64,000 nucleotides of DNA from Dimorphilus gyrociliatus (taxonomy: Eukaryota > Annelida > Polychaeta > Dinophilidae): NCBI GenBank assembly GCA_904063045.1, contig CAJFCJ010000014.1:2167643-2231642 (forward strand), written 5' to 3'. The notes under the pieces were generated by a model that searched no databases, was not told the DNA's origin, and saw nothing but the letters and a program-made list of their open reading frames with translations. The stretch's first letter is position 1; each line of letters opens with the position of its first letter. The position numbers and the translations under genes were made by a program. Shown here in pieces: positions 61,598 through 64,000 of this stretch.

Positions 61598-64000
61598 ATG
61601 ATATTGAAAATTATTGTAATTTTCCTCATCCTTTGGACTTTTCCCGACACTAAAGCGAATGAAAGTAAAAATATAAATAAATTGATAAAAGAAATATTTT
61701 CTTTTCTTTCTTTACTGTTTATTAAAATATTTGTAATTTTTATTTCATTCATTTTCAAGGTTGCAAAACAGCTGACATAGGTCTAATAATTGATAGTTCT
61801 GGTTCAATTGTTGGTGATTACTTAAATAATCCAGTTCATTGGAGTCAAATTAAAAGCTTTATTAAAAAATTAATGAGATCTTTTAATATTGGAGAAGGGA
61901 ACTTTAAATTTGCTGCCAATCAATTTGGTACAAGAGTAAGAAACTTGATAACTTTTAAGGACACACCAACTTTAGCAAACTATGAGGATATCCTTAAATA
62001 TAGGCTGAAATGGCCAACTGGTACAACAAATATGCTTGATGCTATTCGAAGTATGAAAAAGCTATTCGAGGGGCAGGGGACGAGAACAAAAGCACCTGAT
62101 ATTTATATACTTATTACGGACGGAAAACCTTATCCAACTAATCAGAATCCTATAATATTGAATATAGTAAAAGATTTGAAAAGTAAAGGAGCGTCTTTTA
62201 TTACAATAGGCGTTACTAAAAATATAGATCGTTCTCTCCTAACTAATATTGCGAGTAATAAAGATTTATTTATTAATATATCAAAATTTTCCGAATTGCA
62301 AAGAATCTCTAAAAGTATGCTTGGTCTGGTTTGTAAAACGGTTAAAAGAGTTTGTAAGTATAATTTATTTAATACTACTATATTTACAAAATATTGAAAA
62401 TAACTTTCTTTTTCTCTTTGCCATTCATAACTTCTATTTATAGCATTTTAATCATGTTTTCATTGCATTTAGCTTGTGAATCAGGAGATAGAGGAGATAT
62501 AGGCCTTATGCTAGATAGCTCAGGCTCAATCGTTCAAGACTATTTTAATGTTAGCAAGCACTGGTTCGAAGTTCAAACATTTGTAAGGCAATTATTGGGA
62601 TCTTTTAAAATTGGACAAAAACATTTCAAGTTCGCCATTAATCAATTTAATGATAATGCAAAAAATCTAATAACTTTAAAAGACCAACCGTCTTACGCTA
62701 ACTATGATAGAATCCTTAAGTCCAGATTAGAATGGCCAAATGGTATGACTAATATGCTTGACGCAGTGGTAAAGTTGAAGGAGGTATTTTCTGATTCTAG
62801 TAATAGGCCTAACGCACCGGATGTTTTCGTTCTAATAACCGATGGTAAACCTTATCCCAAATGGCAAAATGCAAAGATAATGAAAATTGTTAAAGAATTA
62901 AAAGAAAAAGGCGTTACATTCATAACAGTTGGCGTAACAAAAAATATAAACGAGACGCTTTTAAGAAAAATAGCTAGTAGAGATGACTTGTACGTAAAAA
63001 TAAACCAATTTTCCGATTTTAAAAGAATAAGTGGAGGATTATTTGGCTCAATTTGTAATTCCGTTAAGAAGTTTAGAACAGCTGCGCCAGGTTAATTAAT
63101 GAAGATACACAAATAATAATTTTTCTTTTTAACTAATAACTTTATTCTTTTATTACAGTTTGTCATAAAATGGCGGATATTGGTTTAATGATTGATAGTT
63201 CAGGATCAATAAAGGAAGATACAAAACAAAACTTAAATAATTGGAATAGTATTAAAGATTTTGTTAAAAAGTTAATAAGTAACTTTAAAATCTCAAATTA
63301 TGATTTTAAATTTGCCGCTGAAAAGTTTGGTAATGAAATTAAAACGATCTTTTCATTGAATGATACACCAAATGTGAATAATTATATTCATAAAATAAAT
63401 ACAAGAATTGGTCAACCAAATGGCAAAACAAATTTGTTAGGCGCAATAAAAACAATGGAAGAAATGTTTGAAAATAATAAAGGGAATAGAAAGAATGCAT
63501 TAGATATTTTTATATTAATAACCGATGGTTATCCAAATCCAGCGTGGCAAGCTAAATACGTATTAGATGCTGTAAATAATCTTAAAAATCGAAAGAATGT
63601 AACATTAATCTCTATTGGAATGACGAAACGGATAAATGAGACATTTATGAGACAAATATCAGGAGATAATTTTATACATATCCCAAAATTCTCCCAGTTA
63701 GTACCAAACTTAAATAAAGTTTATAGAAAAATATGCGATGCAAGACCTTTAGCAGCTGTTCAGTTGGAACAAAACATCAAAGGTTCATATATAATAACAG
63801 TATAGTTATGTAATCTAGTAATTTCTCTAATCTATGTATTTAACAATTATAGCCTGTTCGAAAGGAAATAAATTGGACGTTGGTATAATGATGGACACAT
63901 CAGCATCCTTAATAGGTGACACATATATGTCAAATTGGTATAAAATTCAACAATTTACAAAAGAAGTTCTAGTCACATTAAGTCTAAGATCTAGTGAAAC
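61598..64000 (+). CDS. Secreted multi-vWA-domain protein (partial, continues past window)
   Basis: Exons in phase: 61598-61664 (signal peptide MILKIIVIFLILWTFPDTKA), 61760-62353, 62473-63090, 63159-63782 and 63853 onward. Each of the large exons encodes one whole von Willebrand factor A domain of about 200 residues and every intron is phase 1, the symmetric arrangement typical of exon-shuffled, tandemly duplicated domains. Each domain starts with a Cys, has the metal-binding MIDAS motif DSSGS (DTSAS in the fourth), a Thr in the TNML or TNLL loop and ITDG, and domains 1-3 end with a second Cys. All three complete domains keep the residues needed to bind a divalent cation. Matrilins and type VI collagens have such arrays; it is probably a secreted matrix or mucus protein. 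Domains 1 and 2 are the most alike. The upstream in-frame TTG at 61574 is not used; ATG 61598 starts the signal peptide. Confidence 0.88.

Noticed and set aside
1-64000. CRISPR arrays, operons, bacterial promoters or integrated phage
   Set aside because: Spliced animal genes throughout; no spaced direct-repeat array and no prokaryotic gene layout.
1-64000. tRNA and rRNA genes
   Set aside because: Looked for T-loop GTTCGAATC-like words with pairing arms; the few matches (for example near 30360 and 41950) have no stem partners.

Overview
This is eukaryotic nuclear DNA from an invertebrate animal. It is very AT-rich and full of TA and GA/CT simple repeats. Almost every gene is split by GT-AG introns, most of them only 45-90 nt long. 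The gene set is that of a bilaterian: a TRAF adaptor, class A GPCRs, an otopetrin, an Ig/FN3 adhesion protein, a STRA6-like retinoid receptor, SLC22 and NaGLT1-type carriers and vWA modules. Gene density is about one per 3.5-5 kb. My best guess is a small-genome spiralian, perhaps a miniature annelid; the species itself cannot be read from the sequence. All gene models were spliced by hand from open frames, splice sites and phase agreement.

Layout. 1-2.4 kb: 5' part of a minus-strand STRA6-like gene, cut by the window edge. 4.6-5.7 kb: TMEM200-like two-TM protein. 8.0-10.5 kb: ankyrin-repeat protein, convergent with a class A GPCR (10.7-11.6 kb). 12.8-15.4 kb: Ig/FN3 cell-surface protein. 16.7-18.7 kb: cholinesterase-like protein without its catalytic serine. 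19.9-21.0 kb: unknown Cys-motif protein. 21.3-21.9 kb: decayed or partial coding sequence. 22.5-32.6 kb: three plus-strand genes in a row, an AprA/PhoPQ-type secreted hydrolase-like protein, an SLC22 transporter and an NaGLT1/MFSD4B-type transporter. 34.2-36.1 kb: second GPCR. 36.8-37.5 kb: CD225/dispanin. 39.1-39.4 kb: small secreted Cys-rich peptide. 39.4-49.3 kb: ten kilobases with no gene seen. 49.4-55.6 kb: TRAF6-like gene with a probable FLYWCH/MULE transposon relic in an intron. 57.5-60.5 kb: otopetrin proton channel. 61.6 kb to the end: array of vWA domains, one exon each, running off the window.

The genes do not form one pathway. Many act at the membrane or outside the cell: receptors, channels, carriers and secreted proteins. 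The most notable non-coding signals are a recurrent CTCF-like core (about eleven copies, mostly near 5' ends of genes), GA/CT tracts a few hundred bases upstream of many start codons, an over-frequent TATACTGTATA quasi-palindrome, and a GC-rich hairpin cluster near 44.9 kb inside the gene-free stretch.
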